Origin: Candidatus Woesearchaeota archaeon | Lineage (GTDB): Archaea > Nanobdellota > Nanobdellia > Woesearchaeales > ARS49 | Length of the DNA stretch: 64,000 nucleotides | Reading direction: 5' to 3' | NCBI GenBank assembly: GCA_018302815.1 | Contig: JAGVZE010000013.1 | Span: 1 to 64,000 of the forward strand | In this document: piece by piece, positions 33,049 to 41,556 of the stretch | Layout of the letters: each line of letters begins with the position of its first letter | Numbering within the stretch: the first letter of the stretch is position 1 | Program-made: the position numbers and the translations under genes | The notes under the pieces: generated by a model | What the model was told of the DNA's origin: nothing | Seen by the model: only the letters and a program-made list of their open reading frames with translations | Database searches by the model: none

Positions 33049-34099
33049 GCTGCTAGGATTCCTGCTCGACCTCAAGAAAAACAAAGATGAGATAGTCTTA
33101 TTGAGCCCTGACGAAGTTTGCCATCCTAGCGTGATATCAGCTGGAATCACACACCAAAACATAATAGGCGTCGCAGCAGGACTCGCCCTGGAAGGAAAAT
33201 ATCCAATAATACTAACGAACACCGCGTTCACACCAAGCATGAACTATGCCCAGATAAAACACTCAATCTGCCAAAACGACCTTCCGATAACAATACTAGC
33301 ATACGGAGAACCTAAAGACCTTGCGATTTTACGCAACCTGCCTCTAACGCTAATATCGCCCGCAAGCATCAAAGAAACAGAACAATTCATCGTGTCCACA
33401 ATAACGAGCAAAACCCCGAGCTACATACTAATCCCTGAAGAAATCAAACCAATATCAAACGAGACTCGTCCTGGAAAAGCCGCAATCATCCGAACAGGAG
33501 AAGACGTGACCATCATCACAACAGGGCCCCTTGCACACACAGTCCTATTAACCGCTGACAAACTCTCGCGCCAAGAGATACGCTGTGAAGTAATCTATTC
33601 GCCCACAGTGCACCCAATCGACAAACACCTAATAGTCTCAAGCGTGCACAAAACACGATGCATGGTTGTAGCCGAAAGAACAGAAGGACTCGGACTATTT
33701 GTTGCCGAAGTGCTTTGCGAACATTCGCCAGCACCACTAGAAAGAGCCTTCGGAACACCGGATGATAATGAAATAATACGCGCGGTAAGGCACGCGCTCC
33801 TTCGTAAAAGCGAAAATATATGCACGACTGTGCCCGAGATTCATGGACACGCGCCACTACAGTCAGATTTGCATTTCAACCTGCACAACGGAGGAGTAAT
33901 CAGAAGCGTGCCGGGACTGCACCAAGCGATGCTTGAAATGAACCAAGAAATATTCAACCACCACGTGAACGAGAACAAAAATGACTTCGCCACATGGGTA
34001 AAAGAAGCAGTCAAAGACGAACTTCTCGCAAGCAAACTTTTTGCGCTTAAGACGAAAACAGGAATGACTGCCACTCTTGCAACTTGGCTGCAACGCTAA
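33011..34099 (+). CDS. Transketolase C-terminal (beta) subunit fused to a DUF5752-like domain
   Basis: A 362-residue protein. Residues 1-285 are the pyrimidine-binding and C-terminal transketolase domains (GVAAGLALEGKYPIIL, TGPLAHTVLLTADKL, VVAERTEGLGLFVAEVL). Residues 290-362 are an extra domain: FNLHNGGVIRSVPGLHQAM, then FNHHVNENKNDFATWVKEA and LLASKLFAL. This matches the two small proteins of the glucan operon (25124-25995) nearly residue for residue in the HHVNE.KNDFATWV core. Normal beta subunits stop near residue 300. The fusion implies that the domain works with sugar-phosphate enzymes, perhaps as a docking or ligand-sensing module. Confidence 0.9.
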   Translation: MKHKPHSKNLANELLGFLLDLKKNKDEIVLLSPDEVCHPSVISAGITHQNIIGVAAGLALEGKYPIILTNTAFTPSMNYAQIKHSICQNDLPITILAYGEPKDLAILRNLPLTLISPASIKETEQFIVSTITSKTPSYILIPEEIKPISNETRPGKAAIIRTGEDVTIITTGPLAHTVLLTADKLSRQEIRCEVIYSPTVHPIDKHLIVSSVHKTRCMVVAERTEGLGLFVAEVLCEHSPAPLERAFGTPDDNEIIRAVRHALLRKSENICTTVPEIHGHAPLQSDLHFNLHNGGVIRSVPGLHQAMLEMNQEIFNHHVNENKNDFATWVKEAVKDELLASKLFALKTKTGMTATLATWLQR

Positions 34100-34141
34100 A
34101 TTCTCGCAAGATATTTAAGCCGCATATTCGAAACAACTTCC

Positions 34142-34897
34142 ATGGCAGAAGGCGATGGATTCACTTGGGCGATAATCGGAACTTTCGTCGGCGGAACCTG
34201 GTTCTTGTCAGGACTTCGAACATGGAATCTAAAGCGACGAATAGAAAACACTCCGACTAGCGCTATTCGAAGCATAGCAATGGGCCTTGTGGAGATACAG
34301 GGCACGGTCAAAGAACACACAAAACTTCTAAACGGACCACTCACCGGAAAACCATGCGTCTACTACAAGTACGAAATACAAGAATACCGACAAAAAGGCA
34401 AGCATTCTGAATGGGTCACAATAAAAAGCGGCGAGCAAAAAACACTCTTTTGCGTAAAAGACAAAACAGGACAAGTTTTGGTCGATCCAAATAAAGCAGA
34501 CATAGACATCCCAGCAGACATTGACAAGCAGACCGGAATATTCAAAGACCTGCCGCCAAGCATCAAAAAATACTGCGAAAAACACATAGAGACAAAAGGC
34601 TGGTTCGGAATTCGCAAAACACTTCGCTTCGTAGAGCGCCACTTAGCTCCTGAAGACAAAGTATTCGTGCTTGGAACAGCAGGCGATAACCCATACAAAG
34701 AAGAAGCCACAGCGCAACAAAGCGTCGAAGACGTGATGATACAGGCAAAAAGAGGAAATCCTTTTTACATATCAGATACGCACGAAAAAGACGTCCTTTC
34801 TTCCATGACGCGCAAAATTTATGGAGGACTAATAGGAGGAGGAGCGCTGATAATCTTCTGCCTTGGAGTAATATTGTCGTATCTTGGCGCGTTTTAG
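34142..34897 (+). CDS. GIDE-domain membrane protein
   Basis: A 251-residue protein with an N-terminal helix (residues 8-25) and a C-terminal helix (about 225-247) enclosing a soluble domain with GKPCVYYKYEIQEYRQKGK and DTHEKDVLSSMTRK. This matches the GIDE domain known from the mitochondrial E3 ligase MUL1 and many prokaryotic proteins, but there is no RING finger. It is followed by lemA, the common partner in prokaryotes. TATA-like TATTTAAG (34110-34117) is about 28 bases upstream. Function unknown; envelope stress is a guess. Confidence 0.82.
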   Translation: MAEGDGFTWAIIGTFVGGTWFLSGLRTWNLKRRIENTPTSAIRSIAMGLVEIQGTVKEHTKLLNGPLTGKPCVYYKYEIQEYRQKGKHSEWVTIKSGEQKTLFCVKDKTGQVLVDPNKADIDIPADIDKQTGIFKDLPPSIKKYCEKHIETKGWFGIRKTLRFVERHLAPEDKVFVLGTAGDNPYKEEATAQQSVEDVMIQAKRGNPFYISDTHEKDVLSSMTRKIYGGLIGGGALIIFCLGVILSYLGAF

Positions 34898-34932
34898 AAA
34901 TACTTATAAATAAAGCGCGATAAAAGCACAAT

Positions 34933-35505
34933 ATGGTATTAGGACCAATCATACTAGTCGTGGCATTGCTTGCCCTGATCACAGTTATCGTAGCCGCATG
35001 GTATATCGGCACGTACAACGCGTTCATACAGCTCAAAGCAGACATCCCAAAATCCATTAGTAATATCGAAGTTCTTCTCAAGCAAAGAAACGATGAACTG
35101 CCAAAGCTCATCGCGTCCGTCAAAGGATACATGAAACACGAAAAAGGAACACTTGCTGAACTCACTAAAGCACGAACAGCGTGGATGCGAGCCAAAACTC
35201 TCGAACAAAAGGCAGCACTCAACGACCAAATAAGCTCTGCGCTCAAAACAGTCTTCGCAGTAGCAGAAAATTATCCAAAGCTCGAGGCGTCCGCCAACTT
35301 CCAACAGCTGCAAGGCAGAATAAGCGGGCTTGAGAACGAAATAACCGACAGACGAGAATTCTACAACGACTCAGTCACGACTTACAATGTTCGAATCAAA
35401 CAATTCCCTGCGAACATAGTAGCGCGCAACATGGGACTTTCGGAAACATTCGAACTGTTCAAAGCACGACCAGAAGAACTCAAAGACGTCAAAGTCGAAT
35501 TCTGA
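34933..35505 (+). CDS. LemA family membrane protein
   Basis: A 190-residue protein with an N-terminal membrane helix (residues 5-27) followed by a LemA four-helix domain: YNAFIQLKADIPKSISNIEV, LLKQRNDELPKLI, YPKLEASANFQQLQGRISGLEN and FYNDSVTTYNVRIKQFP. Most of the protein is predicted to be on one side of the membrane. TATA-like CTTATAAATA near 34904-34913 gives it its own leaderless start 35 bases after the GIDE gene. Role unknown despite wide distribution. Confidence 0.94.
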   Translation: MVLGPIILVVALLALITVIVAAWYIGTYNAFIQLKADIPKSISNIEVLLKQRNDELPKLIASVKGYMKHEKGTLAELTKARTAWMRAKTLEQKAALNDQISSALKTVFAVAENYPKLEASANFQQLQGRISGLENEITDRREFYNDSVTTYNVRIKQFPANIVARNMGLSETFELFKARPEELKDVKVEF

Positions 35506-35509
35506 TAGT

Positions 35510-35538
35510 TATACTTTTTTCCCTTTTAAATCTTATGA
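35510..35538 (+). terminator. T-rich probable terminator after lemA
   Basis: ATACTTTTTTCCCTTTTAAATC follows the lemA stop within 10 bases, with no hairpin. The 114-base gap then holds a TATA-like box (CATATAAAC, about 35568-35576) for a short downstream ORF. Confidence 0.35.
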
Positions 35539-35619
35539 ATTTCCCTTCTTGATTCTCTGTTCCACCCACATATAAACGACAACACCCACACATATCACAA
35601 CAAGAAAGAGGTGATTGAC

Positions 35620-35703
35620 ATGCACAACGAAACATGTATGATAACAAGACAAGGCGAATACGGACCGATGACAGTAGACCTTTGCAAACTGCTGGTCGTT
35701 TAA
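35620..35703 (+). CDS. Possible 27-residue small protein
   Basis: This short ORF begins at ATG 35620 with a near-ideal ribosome binding site (AGAGGTGAT, 35607-35615) and a TATA-like CATATAAAC 45 bases further up. The peptide has two cysteines (MHNETCMITR and VDLCKLLVV), no signal and no known relatives. It overlaps the stop of the convergent regulator-Nudix gene by 4 bases. The combination of promoter, binding site and correct spacing makes it more than a random ORF, but expression is unproven. Confidence 0.45.
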   Translation: MHNETCMITRQGEYGPMTVDLCKLLVV

Positions 35704-36347
35704 TCGAACAGCAAAGGATTGAACGAACCATCTTCAAGGCGGGCAGAATGAACCTTCAAACGCTCATCCAGAAGATTGGTCAGCATCCACACATCAGATT
35801 GTATAACCTTGCCGCTCTTTAACTGCTCTTTTGAGAACCACTCGAGCGTTCCTTTCTTTTTCACATTTGAGCTGACCAAGAACATCAACCAACTGTTCTT
35901 CGCTTTACCACCCGACAAGATATGCTCGTCAACAACAGCGCAAGTGACAGCGTTATCCAAATCCAAACCTGCCTCTTCTTTTGCTATACGCTTCGCTGCG
36001 CTTTCTATTGATTCATCAATAAGTATCTTTGCACCAGGCATCGCGAAAAAACCATCAAAAGGACGCTTTCGCCTTAATAAAAGACCAAACTCGCCCTTCT
36101 CGTTCTTTAGCGCAAGCACGACTACAGGAAGCTTCGAGAGCGCAGAACCATACGGCAAAAGAGGCTCGCTAGATTCACCCAAAGAATAGCCAGCCTCCTC
36201 CTTCACAAGAACGCCGCTCTCAACAAGATTGCGTACATGATACGCAAGAGCGTTAGAACGCAGATTCAAACAATCGCCGAGCTCTTTGAACGAGACAGCA
36301 CGCTTACTTGCGAACACGCCAACAAGATTCTTTAACTCTACCCCCAT
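35700..36347 (-). CDS. Winged-helix domain fused to a degenerate Nudix domain
   Basis: A 215-residue protein. Residues 1-60 are an ArsR-like winged helix (FKELGDCLNLRSNALAYHV then LVESGVLVKEEAGY), and residues 70-190 are a Nudix fold (VVVLALKNEKGEFGLLLRRK, AMPGAKILIDESIESAAKR). The Nudix box ends RIAKEEAGL instead of REUxEExGU, so one catalytic glutamate is replaced by Ile. The domain may therefore sense rather than hydrolyse a nucleotide sugar or ADP-ribose, like the NrtR regulators. TATA-like TTTTTAATG lies about 27 bases before ATG 36347, inside the 3' end of the upstream Nudix gene. Confidence 0.85.
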   Translation of the reverse strand: MGVELKNLVGVFASKRAVSFKELGDCLNLRSNALAYHVRNLVESGVLVKEEAGYSLGESSEPLLPYGSALSKLPVVVLALKNEKGEFGLLLRRKRPFDGFFAMPGAKILIDESIESAAKRIAKEEAGLDLDNAVTCAVVDEHILSGGKAKNSWLMFLVSSNVKKKGTLEWFSKEQLKSGKVIQSDVWMLTNLLDERLKVHSARLEDGSFNPLLFD

Positions 36348-36371
36348 GAAATCGGCAAGACAAACAACACA

Positions 36372-36833
36372 TTAAAAATGTTTGCTGAGCTTATCAACCA
36401 TGACAAGCTCATCGTATATGCCCTCTATCAAGTCAAATCCTTTCGCCTCTTCTAAATCCACCCAGCGAAAGGTAGTTAGCGCATCGCAAAGGCGGATTTC
36501 ACCTTCATGCCCCTCACACCAAAAACTCACGATCACGCCGTGCGCTTTGTCCGGACGCTCGAACGCCATACTAGTCACATAACCGGTTCTCTTGACACTC
36601 AAGCCAACCTCTTCCTTAAGCTCCCTTCTTAAAGCAGCCTCGAGCACTTCATACCACAACCCGCCCGCATTAGGAACTTTCGAATGATAATCCGCGCGCT
36701 CAACCTTGCCGCCAGGAACCGTCCACTTGCCAGGAAACGCTTTTTCCTTATCGCTTCGCTTGACTATGAGATATCTTCCTTGGCTCATCACGATGCCAGT
36801 CACGGAAACATAGAACGCTTTCTTTTCATCCAT
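36372..36833 (-). CDS. Nudix hydrolase
   Basis: A 153-residue Nudix protein: AFYVSVTGIVMSQGRYLIV, VPGGKVERADYH and a box ending ALRRELKEEVGL with the full set of glutamates. A 15-residue insertion (HSKVPNAGGLWYEVLE) splits the box from its usual spacing, as in some archaeal homologues. It hydrolyses a nucleotide derivative of unknown type. Start at ATG 36833 from a TATA-like element (GATTATTTAGG, near 36860) 27 bases upstream. The regulator-Nudix fusion gene follows it by 24 bases. Confidence 0.88.
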   Translation of the reverse strand: MDEKKAFYVSVTGIVMSQGRYLIVKRSDKEKAFPGKWTVPGGKVERADYHSKVPNAGGLWYEVLEAALRRELKEEVGLSVKRTGYVTSMAFERPDKAHGVIVSFWCEGHEGEIRLCDALTTFRWVDLEEAKGFDLIEGIYDELVMVDKLSKHF

Positions 36834-36883
36834 ACAACTCAAAAAACAGAAAGAACCTAAATAATCTCGCTCAAAAAAATTGA

Positions 36884-37498
36884 CTAATTATTGATGATGA
36901 CGTTCCCGTACATCTTCGAATCCTTAGGAGCAGGATAGAAAAGATGAGGTCTTGGAATCGCAGCGACAAGAACAGGAGGGCCCGGAAGCACATCAAGATC
37001 GTCATACGGCTCCATGGTGACTTCTATAGTCTCATACGGATCGAAATAAGTCACGGCCTCATAATTGAACCTTGCTATGCCGCCGAACTGAGTCGTGAAA
37101 GTGCCAAGCGATAACCTGTAGCCAGAATCATCATCTACAAGCCACACCTCATACTGAGCGTTAATCCTGTCTGAAGGCTGCAAATCCTTGGTTGAAAGCT
37201 CAAGCGAAGCGTACGGGACATTTGCCCAAACTGAACTTCTTAGCTTCGCGCTGCCCCTCGCGTAAAAAGGAGCGTAGCCGCCCCTGCCTACTCCAACAAA
37301 TTTATCGGCCTGAGCAGGCTCCAGATAAACAAAATCATCTATACGCGGATAGTTCATCCTGGCATCATAATGAGTCACGCGCTCAACGCCAAGCCTGCGC
37401 TCGATCTCGAAAGGAGTCTTATATTGTTCATAGAGTGCGGCAAACGAGGGAATAGCCAAAAGCGCTGCAACGATTGCAAATATCAATATTTTTCTCAT
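36884..37498 (-). CDS. Secreted protein with RskA-like domain, copy 1
   Basis: A 204-residue protein with a clear signal peptide (MRKILIFAIVAALLAIPSFA). The mature part contains YEVWLVDDDSGYRLSLGTF and a run ending YETIEVTMEPYDD, resembling the extracytoplasmic beta domain of anti-sigma-K factor RskA. No membrane helix or sigma-binding part is present, so it is a stand-alone surface domain. Archaea lack sigma-70 factors, so a structural or surface-binding role is more likely. It overlaps the upstream paralogue by 4 bases. Confidence 0.75.
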   Translation of the reverse strand: MRKILIFAIVAALLAIPSFAALYEQYKTPFEIERRLGVERVTHYDARMNYPRIDDFVYLEPAQADKFVGVGRGGYAPFYARGSAKLRSSVWANVPYASLELSTKDLQPSDRINAQYEVWLVDDDSGYRLSLGTFTTQFGGIARFNYEAVTYFDPYETIEVTMEPYDDLDVLPGPPVLVAAIPRPHLFYPAPKDSKMYGNVIINN

Positions 37499-38283
37499 CG
37501 TAATCTATCCTCAAACAATGAAGTTGAAGTGCTAAGCGCAGTCCTTGTGACGCCTATATCTCCCCAAAGAACAACCTCTCCCGGAGTCGGATCAAAATCA
37601 GGGTACTGCTCAACAGTCACCATAACCGACTCGAACATCTCAACTTTACGCTGGAATTCTATGAAGCCTGAAAAAGTAAGCTTAACGCTAGGAACCAATG
37701 ACCCGAGGCTTAACGAATATCCTGAATCCTCATCGACAAGCCACGCCTCGTAAAGCAAACCTTCTCCTATGGGAGGCAAATCTGTCACTGATATGAAAAC
37801 CTGAGTCCTAGGGCCTGCCTTGTTAAGACCCTGCCCGAAAGCATCGCCGACGCTAACAATTCGGGCAGTTCCTTTGCCATACACTGCTTGGCCCTGGATG
37901 ATAGTATTTGGCCCCTCAAATGGAAGAAGGTCCACAGACCTATCAAGGCGCGCGAACCCACGCATGTTCGGGTCGAAATTGCTGATTCTGCCAGGATTGC
38001 GACCTTGATTTGTATAAGTGTTAGTGTCGAGATTAAAGACGCTAGAGAATGCGCTTGTGGAACCAGTGTTCAGGATACGGTAACTTGGACCTTTCGAACC
38101 GAAATTCACAAACTGACGCTCGTAATATTCACCAAAATATTGCTGGCGAGAATACGGGTCATCAAGCCTTCTTTGAGTTCCTGCGTAACCGCTGTAGCCT
38201 CCAAAACCAGCCTCATTCAAAGCGACAACAATAGTACCTGAGAGAAGGACGATGAATATTATGACTGAAATTATGTGCCTCAA
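37495..38283 (-). CDS. Secreted protein with RskA-like domain, copy 2
   Basis: About 262 residues with a signal peptide (RHIISVIIFIVLLSGTIVVA). A Tyr/Gly/Arg-rich spacer of 110 residues leads to YEAWLVDEDSGYSLSLGSL and ESVMVTVEQYPDFDPTPGEV, the same domain as the downstream gene. The start chosen is TTG 38283, with AGAGGTG six bases upstream and a TATA-like TTTATATATAC near 38320-38332; no in-frame ATG gives a signal peptide. The pair may form an extracellular complex; function unknown. Confidence 0.75.
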   Translation of the reverse strand: MRHIISVIIFIVLLSGTIVVALNEAGFGGYSGYAGTQRRLDDPYSRQQYFGEYYERQFVNFGSKGPSYRILNTGSTSAFSSVFNLDTNTYTNQGRNPGRISNFDPNMRGFARLDRSVDLLPFEGPNTIIQGQAVYGKGTARIVSVGDAFGQGLNKAGPRTQVFISVTDLPPIGEGLLYEAWLVDEDSGYSLSLGSLVPSVKLTFSGFIEFQRKVEMFESVMVTVEQYPDFDPTPGEVVLWGDIGVTRTALSTSTSLFEDRLR

Positions 38284-38438
38284 ACATACACCTCTTTTCA
38301 GTCCAATATGATGAATACAGTATATATAAAGGTTTGGTCTTATCAAAATGGGTTTTTAAATAGTCCCTCACGAGTGGTGAATAATGGAAAAGCTTATAAA
38401 GGTGAAAAGGAGCAAATGGACAGTTAAAAAGGAACAAA

Positions 38439-39548
38439 ATGACCCACGAGAAACCAGCAAATGCGCCACAAGATGCGAGCGGAAAAGGTGAAAACATGAC
38501 TACTCCCCTATTCATACTCCAAAATACAAATTCGATAAATGGCATCAATCCACGTTCGAGCAACCCACCCGCACAAGAAGAACGCACCATCCCTTTTCCC
38601 GTCACACTCATCACGGACCCACGCATACACGAGAGCCAGTTCTACCAAGCACTCAGCTCCCAATTCCCAAACATGAACATGCGCTGGAGACCTGAAGATC
38701 CCACTGCACTCTACCTATTTAATGGGGAGATGCCCATTGGAAAACTCCACACAGGAAACAATGTATATCACCCCTCGATGTACGAAGGAAGACTTACCCC
38801 AAACGGACCAAGAAAGACGCTCATCCTTCGTAATTATGCTAGAGAAGACCATAACCAATTCCCCTTTGATGTACAAAGATTCACGATTGACGTCCTTTGC
38901 GACCATATATTTTTCAAATACCGGGAAGTTGAACGAAAACTCAAAGAGCGAGCAGAAGATCTTACGGTCCTTACACGCTACAAAATCAACGGCCTTTGCG
39001 AACCTGAAATCGCAGAACTTGAAGAGCGTCTACGACCCGGCAAAGACTCGTACGCGGGATTCTTAGGCCAGACAGAACGGCTAAGAGATGCCATACGAGC
39101 GGATGCCAAAACACTCGCAAGCCACGGCATACGACACGAATACCTCGGAAAAATCCTAGAAACACTCGTTGACCTAGCTCAAACCCGTTTCTTCCAAATA
39201 TTAAGACGGTACGGGGTTGATGCACATTTCAGAGAACAAAGCAACGGAGTTCTTGTGAACGGAGTGCATAGGGTGCGCGTCCAAGGCTGGTGCGGATACC
39301 AATACTGCCCCTGGTGCGAAATCGCACTCAAAAACTACGCCGGCAAAGACCGAATATCAGAAGATAGATTGAAGCGCCACATAACAAAATACGATTATAC
39401 CCTGACCAATGAACGCAACGGAACCACCATATACTTCTCAGGACTCCTCCCCCACCTCATCAGAGACCACCACTTCTTTGAGGGAAACACCCCCTATCGA
39501 CTCGACCCAAAAGCAGCACTTGAGTGCCTTGAACTCAACAAACTATGA
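38439..39548 (+). CDS. Hypothetical protein with C-terminal Cys/His cluster
   Basis: A 369-residue soluble protein I do not recognise. The N-terminal 120 residues are Pro/Asn-rich. A helical, acidic middle (residues 165-260) is probably coiled-coil. Then WCGYQYCPWCE (Cx4Cx2C) and HLIRDHHFF suggest a zinc site, giving a C-terminal zinc-finger-like end. ATG 38439 is used; ATG 38496 with GGTGAAAAC ahead is an equally good start. A TATA-like CTTATAAAGG lies at about 38391-38400. It is the first gene of a six-gene overlapping cassette; the next gene overlaps by 4 bases. Confidence 0.75.
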   Translation: MTHEKPANAPQDASGKGENMTTPLFILQNTNSINGINPRSSNPPAQEERTIPFPVTLITDPRIHESQFYQALSSQFPNMNMRWRPEDPTALYLFNGEMPIGKLHTGNNVYHPSMYEGRLTPNGPRKTLILRNYAREDHNQFPFDVQRFTIDVLCDHIFFKYREVERKLKERAEDLTVLTRYKINGLCEPEIAELEERLRPGKDSYAGFLGQTERLRDAIRADAKTLASHGIRHEYLGKILETLVDLAQTRFFQILRRYGVDAHFREQSNGVLVNGVHRVRVQGWCGYQYCPWCEIALKNYAGKDRISEDRLKRHITKYDYTLTNERNGTTIYFSGLLPHLIRDHHFFEGNTPYRLDPKAALECLELNKL

Positions 39549-40600
39549 CACTCACTGACAAAATAAAGAAAAACTGGGCGCGAGCAGCAGGCGCAGTCTT
39601 AGCAGGAATTTCTGCAAGCTACGCTCTTCGGGGCGCATTCGACATCTCACGCTTTCAAAACTATACTTGGGAAACAGACCCACTAAAAGCAGGAACGTGG
39701 ATAGGCGGAACAATGCTTGCCGCCGGACTTACGTACGCACTCGGACCCAAAATAGTAAAAGAAACCAAAAAAGCACGCAAAAAACTAGGAAAGCTCGGCT
39801 GCATCGCAGCAGGCGTAAGCCTCACAGGACTTTTAGGGCTTGGTTATGTGAACCACAATGTCACAAGAATAGGCGCGTGGGACCCAGTGAAAACAGCACA
39901 AGAAATAGGCACTGTTCTTGACAGCGAAAATCCCATAAGAAAGAGGAATGAGCATTTCATCGACACGTACGTACTCAATTCTCCAATAGATGGGTGCAGG
40001 CGTTCAGACGCGATACGATTCCCTGAGGGAATTGAACTATACGATAATGGCGTTGAACTAGAAAAAGGAATACCCGGGAAAGTAGGACCTCCTACGTATA
40101 CTACCAGACGCGTGCTCAAAACACCAACAGGAAACATAACCTTGTTTGATTATGAAATGAAAGACCACCCCGACTTTAAACACGTTGGCATATTCTCACC
40201 GGGCGATTTCAACCGAACAAACAGCTACAATCAACGAATTGACCAATACCCTCTCCAACTTATCCTATCCCCCGATAGTGTAATCCGTGCAGAAGCAACA
40301 GGCCTTACAGGAACAGTCCTCGCATGCAGGCCAGATTATGGAACGCTATACACCGCTGAAAAAATCACATTCACTGACCTTGCAACAGGCGAACAACTTT
40401 TTGGAGGACCCCTTGAAAACATAACAGTACCTGCTCAAGGACCTCTACATTATGATGAAACCTTGGATGAACTCACCCTGCAATTCTACAAAGACAACGA
40501 AGTGCGAGTAAGAACAATCGACGGAATAGAAACCGTCGTTGCGCATGGAAAAGAACACTGCGACAAATACGGATACGCTTTCGAGGCGCAACTAAGATGA
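39545..40600 (+). CDS. Hypothetical protein with two N-terminal membrane helices
   Basis: A 351-residue protein. Two or three hydrophobic segments lie in the first 110 residues (AAGAVLAGISASYALRGAF, TWIGGTMLAAGLTYALG, CIAAGVSLTGLLGLGYV), separated by a very basic loop (KETKKARKKLGK). The remaining 240 residues are beta-rich, with no recognised family. It belongs to the overlapping cassette between the Cys-cluster protein and the GH15 enzyme, so it may anchor the cassette to the membrane. Function unknown. Confidence 0.75.
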   Translation: MTLTDKIKKNWARAAGAVLAGISASYALRGAFDISRFQNYTWETDPLKAGTWIGGTMLAAGLTYALGPKIVKETKKARKKLGKLGCIAAGVSLTGLLGLGYVNHNVTRIGAWDPVKTAQEIGTVLDSENPIRKRNEHFIDTYVLNSPIDGCRRSDAIRFPEGIELYDNGVELEKGIPGKVGPPTYTTRRVLKTPTGNITLFDYEMKDHPDFKHVGIFSPGDFNRTNSYNQRIDQYPLQLILSPDSVIRAEATGLTGTVLACRPDYGTLYTAEKITFTDLATGEQLFGGPLENITVPAQGPLHYDETLDELTLQFYKDNEVRVRTIDGIETVVAHGKEHCDKYGYAFEAQLR

Positions 40601-41556
40601 TTCACCCAAACGGGCTCTTCGCGGCAGCAAATTCTGCTGCGACAGGATATCACCGCATCTGGATAAGAGACAATGTTTACACACTGCTTGGTTTTGAAGC
40701 GCAAGGGCAGTTCGATATTTCCATCAAGGCAGTCCACGCGCTTCTTGACATAATCAAGAAACACGAACACAAAATAGACTGGATGATAAAACAACCGCAC
40801 CCGAAAGAAAAGTGGCGATACATACACCCAAGATACGACCCGAACGGAAACGAAGTTCTGCAGGACTGGGGAAACAAACAAAACGACGCAATCGGAGCGC
40901 TTCTTTGGAAAATAGGAGATTTGGACAAGAAAGGCAGAATGACCTGGCGATTGGGCGATAAAGAGATCGTACAAAAACTAGTTCACTATCTTGAAGCCAT
41001 AGAATACTGGCACGATGAAGACAACGGAATGTGGGAAGAAAACGAAGAGGTCCACGCGAGCAGCATAGGGGCTTGCCTTGCAGGACTGCTTGCAGTTCAG
41101 CAAATCGTCAAAGTTCCCCTGCACTTGATAGCACACGCAGAACACGCGCTGCGAACTTTACTTCCGCGAGAAAGCGTTACGAAAGAAACTGACCTTGCAC
41201 TCCTTAGTTTGATATGGCCGTACAATGTCGTGACCGCAGCTGAACGCGAACAGATACTTTTCAATGTCGAAACTAAACTTTTGCGAAACAAAGGAGTCGC
41301 AAGGTATATTGGAGATAGATATTACAACAACGGAATGGGCGAAGCCAGCTGGACAATGGGACTGCCGTGGCTTGCGATAATCCATCGCGCGCTCGGCGAT
41401 TCGCAGAAATACTACTTTTATCTTAACAAGACGCGTGAATCTGCAAACGAGAAAGGCGAACTGCCAGAACTCTATTACGCAGAAACCTCAGTGCACAACG
41501 AAAACACGCCTTTAGCTTGGGCGATGAGTTTGTGGAAGGTGGCGGAACATGAGTGA
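40597..41556 (+). CDS. GH15-like glucan hydrolase (glucoamylase/phosphorylase kinase-like)
   Basis: A 319-residue alpha/alpha toroid protein. YHRIWIRDNVYTLLG is the substrate-binding RDN motif, DWGNKQNDAIGALLWKI follows, the catalytic Glu region is GMWEENEEVHASSIGACLA, and GELPELYY and NTPLAWAMSLW complete the GH15 signature. It lacks the usual N-terminal beta-sandwich of archaeal glucoamylases, so it is about half size. It would release glucose from alpha-glucans or act on isomaltose-type links. ATGA overlap upstream and an 8-base overlap with the HExxH gene downstream tie it to the cassette. Confidence 0.85.
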   Translation: MIHPNGLFAAANSAATGYHRIWIRDNVYTLLGFEAQGQFDISIKAVHALLDIIKKHEHKIDWMIKQPHPKEKWRYIHPRYDPNGNEVLQDWGNKQNDAIGALLWKIGDLDKKGRMTWRLGDKEIVQKLVHYLEAIEYWHDEDNGMWEENEEVHASSIGACLAGLLAVQQIVKVPLHLIAHAEHALRTLLPRESVTKETDLALLSLIWPYNVVTAAEREQILFNVETKLLRNKGVARYIGDRYYNNGMGEASWTMGLPWLAIIHRALGDSQKYYFYLNKTRESANEKGELPELYYAETSVHNENTPLAWAMSLWKVAEHE

